64,000 bases of DNA from Chitinophagaceae bacterium. GTDB taxonomy: Bacteria > Bacteroidota > Bacteroidia > Chitinophagales > Chitinophagaceae. The stretch's first letter is position 1, and each line of letters starts with the position of its first letter. Shown one piece after another: positions 51,601 to 60,160 of the stretch. The DNA is taken from NCBI GenBank assembly GCA_016786845.1, contig JAEUVB010000013.1, forward strand, positions 124,001-188,000, read 5' to 3'. The position numbers and the translations under genes were made by a program. The notes beneath the pieces were generated by a model that did not search any database, had not been told where the DNA came from, and worked only from the letters and a program-made list of their open reading frames with translations.

Positions 51601-54600
51601 TCGATCCGGTTAATGGAAGTGGTAGTCCTACAATGGCAGTGGTACTAATCGTACAACCATTTGCATCAGTTGCTGTAATGGTGTAAGTATTAGCGGTAAG
51701 ACCTGTAAATAGTCCCGTTGTATTAGTGAGATTAAGAGGTTGCAAATAATAGCTGATAGCCCCGGAACCTCCAATTGTCGTGGCGCTAATATTACCGTTA
51801 TTACCTCCACTGCATGTTACATTCGTCACATTGGTATTCAACTGACTTGGACCATTGGCTGTTGTTATATTAAAGATACCGGTTCCTGTGCAGTTATTGC
51901 CATCCTTTATTGTCACTGTATACGATGCAGAACATAATGCAACAAAGGAAGTAGACAATTGAAAATTAGTGCCATTTAAAGAATAAGTGTATGCCCCATT
52001 GCCACCGGCGCCGGTCACCACAACCGAACCATCACATCCGGGATTACATGAAGCAAAAGTTGTAACAACGTTACCCAATGTAACAGGTGTTGCCTGACCG
52101 ACATTAACCACTGTCGTTTCCGTACAAGTATTGGCATCTGTAGCTGAAATGGTATAACTACCAGGCGTAAGATTATTAAAAAAGCCGCTGGTATTAACTT
52201 GCCCGCCAGGTTGAATAAGATATTCGAATCCTCCGTTACCACCTGAGGCCTGAACGATAATCGTTCCATTATTACCGCCAAAGCAACTCGTTGGAATGGA
52301 TGATACACTATTCCAAGTGATCGGCGGGAATTGAGAGATTAAGAATGTGGCAGAAACCGTACAGCCATTACTATCTGTTGCTACCAATGTATAATTGCCG
52401 ATAGACAAGCCAAAAAAAGCGCCTGAAATATTGGTAATATTACCCGGATTCAAATTATAAGAAATCACACCGGTGCCACCAGAGGCAGAACTTGTTACGA
52501 TTCCGTTACTACCACCAAAGCACGATACGTCGCGTTTGTTTACAGAGTCCCACATTAAAACAGGTGGTTGGTTAAGTAGTACATTCGTGGTGGCTGTACA
52601 ACCTCCTGCATCACTGACAACCACAGTATAATTATTAGCTCCCAGTGTGTTGAAAATACCTGTGCTGTTGGTTATTCCTATTGGATTCAATGTGTAGGAC
52701 AGAGCCCCTGACCCTCCTGATGCCGATGCAGTGATGGAGCCATTTATATTTCCATAACAAAGAATGGGTGTTGTACTTACAGAATTAACATTAGGGGCTG
52801 CAGGGTTGGAAATATTGACTACTGTTGACAAAGTACAATTATTCGCGTCTTTAACATTTACAGTGTAAACCGATACCCCGATACCCGTGAATAGTGACGA
52901 GGATTGATTTGAACCTCCATTTAAATTATACAGATATGAAGGGGCACCACCGGTAACTGAAATATTAATAGTCGCATTATTTCCAGGTACACAAGTGGGT
53001 ACTGTACTACTTACATTTGTAATGGTTAAGACTGGTGGATGGATAATCGTAACGACGGATGAAACTGAACAATTATAGGCATCTGTAGCAGTTAATGTAT
53101 AAGTTGCCGGTCCAAGATTCGTAAAGGAGCCCGTTGTATTTGTAAAACCAACAGGTTGCAAACTATAGTTATAACCTGGCGTGCCTCCTGTGGCTGAAGC
53201 ATTTATTGTACCATTGATGGCACTCGTGCACAATACAGGTGTGGAAGTAAAAGAATTCCAAACTAGTGGTGATGGTTGAGTTACATTAAACGTAGTAGTG
53301 GCCGAACAACCATTTACATCACTTGCTGTAACTGTGTACACATTTGGAGCCAGACCTGTAAAGGTCCCTGAACCACTGTTCAAGTTGCCGGGTTGGGCTG
53401 TATAGGTGTAGCCACCATTTCCACCTGCTGCAGAAACTATAATACTTCCATTAGCTGCATTATTGCATAAAACATTACTGTAAAATGTGGATGACCATGT
53501 GATCGAGGTTGGCTGTATAATGCTTGCTGTAGTCGAAACTGAACATCCGGTTCCGTCAGTAGCCGTTATCGTATATGTATTTACAGTCAGACCACTAAAT
53601 ACCCCGGTTGAATTCACCGTTCCACCCGGATTAATTGAATAAGTAATAGCTCCTGTACCACCCGTCACCACGGCCGTAATGGTGGCATTGGAACCACCTG
53701 AACAATTCACCTGATTGGAAGTAACACTCGTAAAACTTGGAGCATTAGCTACCGTGAGGATGACGACACTGGATTTTGTACAATTATTGGCATCCTTTAC
53801 CGTAATCTGATACCATCCAATCGGCATGTTACCAAAATAGTTACTCGCCTGGTACGGTGCACTATTGTATTTATAAGTATAGCCCGGTGTACCTCCTGAT
53901 GCATTGACCGTAATACTTCCCAAAGGACCGGGAGGGCAGTTAGGGGATACAATGCCTAAACTATTGATTACTAAACTTGGTGGCTGAGCGACTACAACCG
54001 TTGTGGTATGTGTACAGCCTTGTCCATTTGAAGCGGTAATGGTATATGTACCTGCCGTCAAATTTGAAAACGCACCTGTTGTATTACTGGTTCCACCGGG
54101 AGCGATACTATAAGATAAAGTCCCTCCACCGCCTGAAGCCGAAATAGAAATATTCCCGTTGTTTTGTCCATTGCAAACGACATTTGTAACATTAGGCGCG
54201 GTAAATGTGATATTCGAAGTGGCCGAAATGGTAAAAGCAGAGGTCACTGTACAGCCTATAGCATCGGTTGCCGTAATGGTATAAGTATTCGCTGCTAAAC
54301 CGGTATAATTACCCGTCGTATTATTCAAATTGCCGGGCATTAAATTAAAAGAAATTGGAGGGGTACCTCCTGTCACAGTAGCGCTGACGGATCCCAGCCC
54401 CGGTCCGGTGCAGGGTAAATTATTTTTGATAAAAGTCCCCCAGAATAATGTCGGTGGTATTACCAATGGTACGATGATGGAAGCCGGGCAACCATTGGCA
54501 TCGACCACATTCACAGTATAGGTGCCCACACCCATTCCCGGAAAATTTCCTGTTGAGTTACTGGTATTATTGGGTAACAAGGTGTAAGTATAGGGAGCAG

Positions 54601-57304
54601 TTCCTCCACTGGCGGTTACGGAAATGGTTGTAATCGTATTCGTGCAGGTTAACGCTAACGTATTATTAGCCAATGTTGGTGCATTCGGGAAAATCAGTGA
54701 TGCGGTTGTGGTTTTTGTGCAGCCATTTGCATCTTTCACCGTAATCGTATAGGTACCGATCGTTAAGCCTGAAAAAGTACTTGAGGCTTGAAAGGTTCCG
54801 GCATTAAGTTTATAGGTCAATGAAGGCACACCACCTGAAGCTGTCACAGTAATGGATCCATTATTTCCCGGAATACACGAAGGGTTGGTTTTAGCAACAT
54901 TGGTGATGGTGATATCAGGGTTCTGTGTGATGGTGAGGGACGTTGTTTTGGTACATCCGTTCGCATCTGTAACAGTAATAGTATAAGTCTGCGCCGACAA
55001 TCCAATAAATGACCCTGTGGTATTGGTCACCCCTCCGGGTACGATACCATAAGTCTTGGTTCCCGTGCCGCCTGATGCCGGTGCGGTGATGGTGCCATTA
55101 GAACCACCAAAGCATAAAATATTCGTTTGTGAAGCTCCGGCAAAACTTAGGATTGGAGGTGTAGTAATCGTAACCGTGGTTGAAGCGGTGCACCCATTGG
55201 CACTGGAAGATGTTACGGTATATGTACCTGCTCCCAAGCCATTGTAAATACCCGTAGTATTGACAACAGAACCGGGCATCAGGGTGTAGGTAATGATACC
55301 TGTCCCACCCGAAGCTGAAGCAGTAATATTATTAGTTGTATTGCCAAAACAAGCCGGATTAGTATGAGTAACTGAATTCCAGATTAAACCGGCGGACTGC
55401 ACAATGGTGAATGTTGTCGTAATGGAGCAATTATTCGCATCTTTAGCCGTCACAGTATAAATTCCCACTCCCAATCCACTATACACACCACTTGAATTAT
55501 TCACATTACCCGGCATGAGATTATAGGAAATCGCCCCTGTACCACCGGTAGCTGTAGATGTAATTTGGCCTGTATTGACCGCGTTACAAGGAATATTGGC
55601 AGACGTAGTCGTATTCCAGCTCACCAAGGTAGGCTGTGTAATTGTTTTAACGGAAGTTTTCGTACATCCTGCACCATTGGTGACGGTAATGGTATAGACC
55701 CCTGCAACCAAGTTGCTAAATGTTGCCGGCGAACCTGTAATCACACTTCCTCCCGGATTGATTTGAAAGGTTAATGGAGCAGGAGTACCCGTCCCTGTAG
55801 CTGTGATGCTACCATTGTTTTGCCCAAAACAAGTTACATTCACTCCCGAAGTACTGATAGTCGGCAATGGCAGAACGGTGAGTGTAACAGAATCTTTAAC
55901 CGGCGCACAGGAACCATAGGTCCCGGTAACAGTATAAGTAGTGGTGGCTGTCGGCGTGAGTAAAGTATTAAAAATACCGGTATTGCTGACACCCGCTGAA
56001 GGTGACCATGAAAAATTCAAGCCCGTCCCAAAAGTACCGTTAATAGACATACTACCCCCTAAACACATAGTGGAATCGGCGTTCGTCACATTCAATGTTG
56101 GAGGATCTTTTATTCCAATCATGATACTATCCGAAGGTGTACTGCAATTGTCATAGATTAAAATCTTCACTGTTTCGGTACCCTCGGTAATCAAATCGTT
56201 TATGGGAACCAAGTACAATGTTCTGAGGGTATCATTTACACTATTGGTAAACGGATAGGTAGTTTGTAATATGGGATAATCTACACCATTTGTAGCCGTT
56301 CCTGAAATCACTAAATTCACCGTATCGGCAGTCACATTGGTTTGATATATTTTTCTATGAATTTTTATCACGGCAGAGTCACATCCTTCATACACATACG
56401 GGTATGGGGATGCCATAGAATCGGCAGTTACGGATAATAAAACCGTATTTGAGGTTAAACTGCCCGCCTTTAAAAACACCCCGGAATCCAATATATGGTC
56501 AAATCCATCCGCGATCGCTAATTTCAGATGATAAGTACTACATGGCAGAATGGATGTCTTGGATGTAAATACCTGAGTAAAACCACTATAGGTGACAGAT
56601 GAACCACCTGTATTATTAACATATAGCGATGTAAAAGGCGAACCCGCACCCATCGCAGTACAATTGGCAATGTTTCCTCCACTGGAAATCACTCCGCTAT
56701 TTACACTGTTAATCGCAACCGGAATATTGGTGTTTGGCACAAGAGCCAGATTTTGGGGAACAGCAAAACCGGGACCGGATATAAAAAATCCAAACACATC
56801 ATTATAGGCCGTACAATTGTAAGCCGGGTACTCTTCCGAACCGAAAACGTACTTAAAAAATATAGAATCTCCGTTTGCTTTAAAATCAAATTCCAAGATA
56901 CAGCGATCGTAGGTTGCGGTACCGGCCAAGGTTGTCAGGTCTGGATCACCGATGGTACCTTGATTGGTATTTGCCAAATTGGCCTCCAAGCCATTAACCC
57001 CATAAACAGGAAAATTACTGGATGCCACTCCGGTAGTCAAAACGATACCGCTGTCAATACCAATGTTTGAGGCAGTTACCACAAACAATCCGGATTGGTT
57101 TGCCTGACATTGCATGGTTGCATTGGTCACTTTCACCCCCGGACCGGATAATTTTTGCGCAAGGGTATTTGCAATATTGGTGTTGGTTACCGTTATCTGT
57201 GCAGAAACATGATTGACTAAAATAGAACAGAGGAACAATAGCCCCGTCTTGATAAATTCCTTTCCGTATTTCCTTTGTAAAATAAAATTCAACATTATAA
57301 GCAT
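45665..57304 (-). CDS. Giant SprB-repeat adhesin with choice-of-anchor L domain and CHU_C T9SS sorting domain
   Basis: 3,879 residues, an extracellular fibrous protein. Order: signal peptide (cleavage after HVSAQ), choice-of-anchor L domain (about 40-290, with FKYVFGSEEYPAYN and the NDVFGFFISGPG block), a strand-rich linker with a Calx-beta-like part (about 300-400), then by my count 42 SprB-type modules of about 79 residues, and a CHU_C domain (EVFIPNAFSPNGDGKND, YNRWGERVW, ending VILVR). Each module has two conserved Cys. SprB-type proteins act as motile or static adhesins in gliding Bacteroidota. A second ATG (57295) is also possible as start. A terminator follows. No T9SS gene is nearby. 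Confidence 0.95.
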   Translation of the reverse strand: MLIMLNFILQRKYGKEFIKTGLLFLCSILVNHVSAQITVTNTNIANTLAQKLSGPGVKVTNATMQCQANQSGLFVVTASNIGIDSGIVLTTGVASSNFPVYGVNGLEANLANTNQGTIGDPDLTTLAGTATYDRCILEFDFKANGDSIFFKYVFGSEEYPAYNCTAYNDVFGFFISGPGFAVPQNLALVPNTNIPVAINSVNSGVISSGGNIANCTAMGAGSPFTSLYVNNTGGSSVTYSGFTQVFTSKTSILPCSTYHLKLAIADGFDHILDSGVFLKAGSLTSNTVLLSVTADSMASPYPYVYEGCDSAVIKIHRKIYQTNVTADTVNLVISGTATNGVDYPILQTTYPFTNSVNDTLRTLYLVPINDLITEGTETVKILIYDNCSTPSDSIMIGIKDPPTLNVTNADSTMCLGGSMSINGTFGTGLNFSWSPSAGVSNTGIFNTLLTPTATTTYTVTGTYGSCAPVKDSVTLTVLPLPTISTSGVNVTCFGQNNGSITATGTGTPAPLTFQINPGGSVITGSPATFSNLVAGVYTITVTNGAGCTKTSVKTITQPTLVSWNTTTSANIPCNAVNTGQITSTATGGTGAISYNLMPGNVNNSSGVYSGLGVGIYTVTAKDANNCSITTTFTIVQSAGLIWNSVTHTNPACFGNTTNNITASASGGTGIITYTLMPGSVVNTTGIYNGLGAGTYTVTSSSANGCTASTTVTITTPPILSFAGASQTNILCFGGSNGTITAPASGGTGTKTYGIVPGGVTNTTGSFIGLSAQTYTITVTDANGCTKTTSLTITQNPDITITNVAKTNPSCIPGNNGSITVTASGGVPSLTYKLNAGTFQASSTFSGLTIGTYTITVKDANGCTKTTTASLIFPNAPTLANNTLALTCTNTITTISVTASGGTAPYTYTLLPNNTSNSTGNFPGMGVGTYTVNVVDANGCPASIIVPLVIPPTLFWGTFIKNNLPCTGPGLGSVSATVTGGTPPISFNLMPGNLNNTTGNYTGLAANTYTITATDAIGCTVTSAFTISATSNITFTAPNVTNVVCNGQNNGNISISASGGGGTLSYSIAPGGTSNTTGAFSNLTAGTYTITASNGQGCTHTTTVVVAQPPSLVINSLGIVSPNCPPGPLGSITVNASGGTPGYTYKYNSAPYQASNYFGNMPIGWYQITVKDANNCTKSSVVILTVANAPSFTSVTSNQVNCSGGSNATITAVVTGGTGAITYSINPGGTVNSTGVFSGLTVNTYTITATDGTGCSVSTTASIIQPTSITWSSTFYSNVLCNNAANGSIIVSAAGGNGGYTYTAQPGNLNSGSGTFTGLAPNVYTVTASDVNGCSATTTFNVTQPSPLVWNSFTSTPVLCTSAINGTINASATGGTPGYNYSLQPVGFTNTTGSFTNLGPATYTLTATDAYNCSVSSVVTIIHPPVLTITNVSSTVPTCVPGNNATINISVTGGAPSYLYNLNGGSNQSSSLFTGIGVSVYTVNVKDANNCTLSTVVNISNPAAPNVNSVSTTPILCYGNINGSITASASGGSGALSYTLNPIGITNSTGIFNTLGANNYTVVVSDAGGCTATTNVLLNQPPVLMWDSVNKRDVSCFGGSNGIVTSSASGGTGVISYNLNPGNITNISGAFFGLSIGNYTLVATDSNGCTVSATFLISQFPPITWNSVSSIPTSCFGGNNGTIIVQASGGNGGFEYLIQPGGQVNTSGFFNNLTPGSYTISATDANTCTETTVVNVGQATPVTLGNVVTTFASCNPGCDGSVVVTGAGGNGAYTYSLNGTNFQLSTSFVALCSASYTVTIKDGNNCTGTGIFNITTANGPSQLNTNVTNVTCSGGNNGNISATTIGGSGAISYYLQPLNLTNTTGLFTGLTANTYTITATDANGCTISTTAIVGLPLPLTGSISNITNVTCFGGANGTITAVATGGTPTYQYTINPFNLTNTTGICTGLPANTYTITITDANGCTSTTVATVTVPPAIQFAPPVVQSVSCNAGNNGVVNITATGGTGSMNYTIQPLGASSTTGIFNGLTAFTYTVTATDVNGCTNTTTVTVTQPPVLAVGTVTNTIPTCAPGNDAQITMSGTGGTPTYSYAINNGTYQSGNTFTSIGVGTYTLTVMDANGCTASSVYTVNPPPPPSVNSVTTTFASCNPGCDGTATITASGGLPGYTYSSNNGLNFQGSSTFSALCAGTYTVVVKDARICTATSIVNITTSNGPSQLVTNVTNATCYNTANGSITATTIGGTGTITYVLQPGAVTNTTGIYNNLAFNTYTITATDVNGCTISSITSITEPSAITASVSNVVNVSCNGGANGSFNVSAAGGTASYTYLCNPGAISNTTGIFNGLTMNMYTVTITDANNCSMTTTANVTQPAVLQFTTPVLQQVSCNGGSDGAITISTTGGSGTITYALQPSSTSNTTGIFTSLPAVTYTITATDANNCSVTTQVTLTQPGFIMITSITGAFPSCVPGGDGVINITAIGGVPALTYSVNGTTFQASSTFNTLSVGTYTVTVKDANNCTISSLVFVNQPPSPSVASVVTGFATCNPGCDGTMTVSGSGGLPGYTYSVNGTTFQASANFTGLCAGTYTVTVKDARNCTGTSVFNITTSNGPNQINAAVTNVSCNGGNNGSITATTVGGNGIITYLLQPGGTSNTSGIFNNLVFNNYTVTATDVNGCTITTIASVNQPAPLTSSFSNVANVSCNGGANGSFIITASGGTSSYSFTVNPGNLTNTTGVFSGLSALTYTAVITDANGCTLSTSTTITQPPLLQFASPSLQQVSCNGGADGTITISATGGTGGISYLLQPFGTTNTTGTFNNLPALTYTITATDANNCTATTQITLTQPSILFVSSLTGTIPTCVPGGDAVITAAGSGGTPVYSYSINGGAFQTSTTFNNISIGSYTITVKDANNCTASSVITISQPNSPVVVSVSTTQATCNPGCDGSITFTAAGGTGALTYSSGGAFQATGLFTAMCNNTYTVTAQDALGCTVTSAVIVTTVSVPTLINTANTNVFCNGGSNATITLTAAGGTLPVTYVLMPGSITNTTGAFTGLTSGTYTITGTDVNGCTLATNVTITQPATLLFTAAIPDSVQCFNGVNGSINFTVAGGTPPISYVINPAGTFSGPSSFIGLLGNVTYTITATDANGCTATTAVYVGQPTPVTITNTSSTPVTCAGQANGSINVTAVGGTGNMSYLLQPGAISNSTGAFTNLSGNTYTVTCSDANSCTVTTQIFIFEPTPVLITSASATDVICFGQNNGTITVTAAGGIAPLSYNLQPINQVGPNGSYTNLAPNTYTVIVTDANACTTSTAIVVNEPTLVQVSSLTGTDVKCFGESNGSVTALATGGIAPFNYLLQPVGAVNTNGVFLNLPIGTYTVLATDANGCTATSSITLTQPLPLDLTVTGNSNVTCASGNNGSITGVTTGGTLPYLYMLQPLGMGSSVGTYTAVPAGVYTLYVTDANGCADSVLPIPITQPPALVFSLVTHTDILCYQDSSGSITVGAYGGNGTLTYSLTPVSGNQVAPGYFANVGGGTYTVTVTDAVGCTLTTIVSVLENLQLSATVTFSEPTCHGDKNGSILITAIGGMAPMTYSLDGGQFILSGFFDNLGAGPHNVVINDAAGCTADTVLILLEPDPVGADVEIFPPACITKSDGKVLVTGTGGRADYTYYLKPGLYINKHGQFQNLPPAIYTLSVVDSSGCRFDSMVYVTPADPFFIAFNKKDLGCFGVGIEGWAEAIPTGGTMPYSYQWSTVPPQTDAKATGLRYGYYHVNVVDANGCEISDTVYIEGGLCCDEVFIPNAFSPNGDGKNDTWHVVTSTGLEIKQLEVYNRWGERVWVAYDITKEWDGTFRGKQEDMGTYYYIFRYLCLSDGQIHVKKGDVILVR
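48545..52083 (-). repeat. Higher-order repeat: three five-module units (about 1,180 bp each)
   Basis: Modules 17-21, 22-26 and 27-31 align as three copies of the same five-module block. The CNPGCDG motif of the first module recurs near 52.04, 50.86, 49.68 and 48.50 kb, spaced about 1,180 bases. Other positions in the block also match: SQLxTNVTN, xxSxSNVxNVSC, QFxxPxLQ and xSLTGxxPTCVPG. Confidence 0.85.
52084..54919 (-). repeat. Higher-order repeat: three four-module units (about 945 bp each)
   Basis: Modules 5-8, 9-12 and 13-16 form three copies of a four-module block. The P-x-C-x-P-G motif of the leading module occurs near 54.87, 53.93 and 52.98 kb (and the following array begins near 52.04), spaced about 945 bases, four modules apart. 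Trp near the start of modules 7, 11 and 15 marks the third position. Confidence 0.75.
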
Positions 57305-57472
57305 GCAGTGTTTGAGTGAATTTTAATAATCCTATCAGCGTAAATATACTAAAATAGTGCCAAAATGCTGATTATACGCTGTGATATTTCAATGAAATCG
57401 TATTTTTTTACACTTAAATGACAATAAGTTCTTCAATTTACTGATTATGAAGCTCATAGGCCATTTGATTGA

Positions 57473-57503
57473 TTTTGCATTTTAGCAAAAAATATTACTT
57501 TTG
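57473..57503 (+). promoter_or_regulatory. Bacteroidota-type promoter of guaB, very close to the start codon
   Basis: TTTTG (57473-57477) and TACTTTTG (57496-57503) are 18 bases apart. The predicted start of transcription falls at about the ATG (57507), so the mRNA could be nearly leaderless. Confidence 0.5.
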
Positions 57504-57506
57504 CAC

Positions 57507-58973
57507 ATGGCTATTCAGACTAAAATTGCAAAGGAAGGCTTGACCTTCGATGATGTACTTCTCATTCCTGCCTATTCCGAGGTTCTACCAAGAGAAGTTT
57601 CACTTTCTACTCAGCTTACCAAAAAAATACGGATCAATATCCCCATGGTATCGGCGGCTATGGACACGGTCACCGAGGCCCAATTAGCCATAGCCCTGGC
57701 CAGGGAAGGCGGAGTTGGTATTCTGCACAAGAATATGAGTATTGAAAAGCAGGCAGAACAGATCAGAAAAGTAAAAAGAAGCGAAAGCGGACTCATTGTA
57801 GACCCCATTACCCTTCACCCGGACGCTACCATTGGGGAAGCCCTCAAATTGATGAAGGATAATAAAATAGGCGGTATACCCATCATCGATGCCCAAAAAA
57901 AACTCGTAGGTATATTGACCAACCGCGACCTGCGTTTTGAAAAAAATACCAAACAAAAAGTGAGTGATGTGATGACGAAAGGCAAACTGGTGACGGCCTC
58001 ACAAGGGACCGACCTGATGAAAGCCGAGAAAATCCTACAACAATATAAAATTGAAAAATTACCGATTGTCGATAAGAACAATCGTCTGATTGGCTTGATT
58101 ACTTATCGTGATATTTTGCAATATAAAAGCCATCCACATGCCAGTAAAGATTCTATGGGTCGATTACTGGTTGGGGCTGCAGTAGGTATAACAGCCGACA
58201 TTTTGCAACGGGTAGAGGCCTTGGTTCATTCCGGCGTAGACGTTATAACCCTCGATAGTGCACATGGACATTCAAAAGGGGTCATTGAAGCTGTAAAAAA
58301 AGTAAAAAAAGCCTATAAGGACTTGCAGCTGATTGCAGGTAATGTAGCTACTGCAGAAGGCGCGAAGGCACTCGCTTTGGCAGGCGCGGATGCGGTTAAA
58401 GTAGGTGTAGGGCCGGGTTCAATTTGCACCACGCGAATTGTTACCGGTGCAGGCGCACCTCAATTAACCGCTATTATCGAAGCCAGTGAAGCCCTTAAAA
58501 AACTTGGCATTCCTGTCATAGCCGATGGTGGTATTCGATATACCGGGGATGTTGTGAAAGCATTAGTGGCAGGTGCCTCAAGCGTTATGGCAGGATCCGT
58601 TTTCGCGGGTGTAGAAGAGAGTCCCGGAGAAACAATCATTTTTGAGGGCCGTAAGTTCAAATCTTATCGAGGCATGGGAAGCATTGAAGCGATGCAAGAA
58701 GGATCTAAGGACCGATATTTTCAAGATGTTGAAGACGATATCAAAAAATTAGTACCGGAAGGTATAGTAGGCCGTGTGCCGTATAAAGGAACGCTAAGCG
58801 AGGTCATACACCAGTTTATTGGTGGACTCAGAGCCGGCATGGGTTATTGCGGTGCCAAGGATATTAAAACATTACAGCAAGCAAAATTTGTACGCATTAC
58901 GAATGCCGGTATGCGCGAAAGCCATGCGCATGATGTGGTGGTTACCAAAGAATCACCTAACTACAGTCGTTAA
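57507..58973 (+). CDS. guaB: Inosine-5'-monophosphate dehydrogenase
   Basis: Oxidises IMP to XMP, the committed step to GMP. The start is the ATG at 57507 ([26 protein letters not shown]), two codons after a TTG that also opens the frame; the product has 488 residues. The CBS pair lies around residues 95-215 ([19 protein letters not shown]), IMP binding and catalysis are shown by [17 protein letters not shown] (about Cys307) and [22 protein letters not shown], and the mobile flap is [17 protein letters not shown] nearly complete consensus promoter precedes it. Confidence 0.97.
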   Translation: MAIQTKIAKEGLTFDDVLLIPAYSEVLPREVSLSTQLTKKIRINIPMVSAAMDTVTEAQLAIALAREGGVGILHKNMSIEKQAEQIRKVKRSESGLIVDPITLHPDATIGEALKLMKDNKIGGIPIIDAQKKLVGILTNRDLRFEKNTKQKVSDVMTKGKLVTASQGTDLMKAEKILQQYKIEKLPIVDKNNRLIGLITYRDILQYKSHPHASKDSMGRLLVGAAVGITADILQRVEALVHSGVDVITLDSAHGHSKGVIEAVKKVKKAYKDLQLIAGNVATAEGAKALALAGADAVKVGVGPGSICTTRIVTGAGAPQLTAIIEASEALKKLGIPVIADGGIRYTGDVVKALVAGASSVMAGSVFAGVEESPGETIIFEGRKFKSYRGMGSIEAMQEGSKDRYFQDVEDDIKKLVPEGIVGRVPYKGTLSEVIHQFIGGLRAGMGYCGAKDIKTLQQAKFVRITNAGMRESHAHDVVVTKESPNYSR

Positions 58974-58987
58974 TTTATCCCGCATTT

Positions 58988-60160
58988 ATGAATTGGATCC
59001 GATTCGTTAGTCTCCTATTTTTTTTATGCTGCGCATGGATTTATCCATCTTTTGCGCAATCCTCACTTAGAATAAGTGTGTTTACTTGCGGTACAGGTGA
59101 AGATCTGTATGCCAGTTATGGTCATAGCGCCATCCGCGTCATCGATAGTATGAAGCAAACTGATATCGTCTATAATTACGGCACTTTTAATTTTGGCGAT
59201 CCTGATTTTTATATCAAATTCACCAGAGGTAAACTACCCTATTATTTGGCATCTGATGATTACGAATCTTTTATTAGAACCTACGAATATGAAAAGCGAA
59301 GTGTATATGAACAAGTCCTCAATCTTTCAGAAGCTGATGCCCAAATAATTCACCGGTTTTTAATTGAAAATCTGAAGCCGGAAAACAGAGAATATCGTTA
59401 CGATTTTTTGTTTGATAATTGTACGACAAGAATCAGAGATTTGCTGCAACATTGTTTTGGTAAGCGGGTGGAATTTGGTCAGGTATTTGCCGAGGACAGT
59501 GTTTCTTTTCGAACTGTATTGGATTATTACGAAAGAAATTTACATTGGGAACGCTTCGGAATTAATTTGTTGATGAGCCACCAGGTGGATCAGAAAATGA
59601 ATAAATCGCAAAGCTTATTCTTACCGGATTATTTGATGAAAGGGCTTAGTACAAGCACCCTGGATGGACACCCCCTCATTCGGGAAACCTTACAAATATT
59701 GCCCGGCGATTTGCCATTTTCACAAACGGCCAATCAACCCAAGCAAATATTTTGGGTATTATGTGTAATCATTATTTTAATATCGTTTTCACCGAAACTT
59801 AAAAAATTTCTTGTCTATTTTGACGTTTTGTTTTTCATGATTTTAGGCCTATTGGGATGTTTCATGTTGTTTATGTGGTTTGGTACTGAGCATCAAGTTT
59901 GCGCCTGGAATCGCAATCTATTTTGGGCCTTTCCATTGCACCTGATTTTTGCCATATTGATACCCCTGCAATCACCAAAAGTTGCTTTATATGCCCGCTA
60001 TAGTTCGTGGTTAATTATTATTTCCCTGATCTATAGTTTGTTTGCTGAACAGCCTTACATGTCTGAAATTACACCACTAATCTTTCTGATTTTGGTTCGA
60101 CTCAGTTCGTATTCCAAATCGGTTCGCATGGCCTCTTTTAACCCGAAATTTTTTCGATGA
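58988..60160 (+). CDS. DUF4105 (Lnb N-terminal periplasmic domain) membrane protein
   Basis: 390 residues with a signal peptide (MNWIRFVSLLFFLCCAWIYPSFAQ), a periplasmic domain (about 25-220) and four or five C-terminal hydrophobic segments. The periplasmic domain has TCGTGEDLYASYGHSAIRV, then FNFGDPDFYIKF, and FLFDNCTTRIRDLLQ; the Cys-His and Asp-Asn-Cys arrangement resembles a papain-like/NlpC fold as described for DUF4105 (PF13387). A peptidase or amidase role is a guess. It starts 14 bp after guaB and overlaps the next hydrolase by four bases (ATGA), so they are co-transcribed. Confidence 0.87.
   Translation: MNWIRFVSLLFFLCCAWIYPSFAQSSLRISVFTCGTGEDLYASYGHSAIRVIDSMKQTDIVYNYGTFNFGDPDFYIKFTRGKLPYYLASDDYESFIRTYEYEKRSVYEQVLNLSEADAQIIHRFLIENLKPENREYRYDFLFDNCTTRIRDLLQHCFGKRVEFGQVFAEDSVSFRTVLDYYERNLHWERFGINLLMSHQVDQKMNKSQSLFLPDYLMKGLSTSTLDGHPLIRETLQILPGDLPFSQTANQPKQIFWVLCVIIILISFSPKLKKFLVYFDVLFFMILGLLGCFMLFMWFGTEHQVCAWNRNLFWAFPLHLIFAILIPLQSPKVALYARYSSWLIIISLIYSLFAEQPYMSEITPLIFLILVRLSSYSKSVRMASFNPKFFR

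Larger units (their letters stand above)
45940..55875 (-). repeat. Array of 42 SprB-type modules (about 237 bp each)
   Basis: Counted by reading the protein: each module opens with a hydrophobic strand, then N/T-V-x-C, a GG.NG/DG.I stretch, a GG(T/S)G turn and a late DANGC/DANNC segment. Nine-point-nine kilobases divided by 42 gives about 237 bases per module. The gene is intact, so the array is in frame and not decaying. Confidence 0.9.

Noticed and set aside
46271..57070. Many plus-strand open frames inside the giant adhesin gene
   Set aside because: They repeat with the module period and are mirror readings of Thr/Gly/Val-rich codons.
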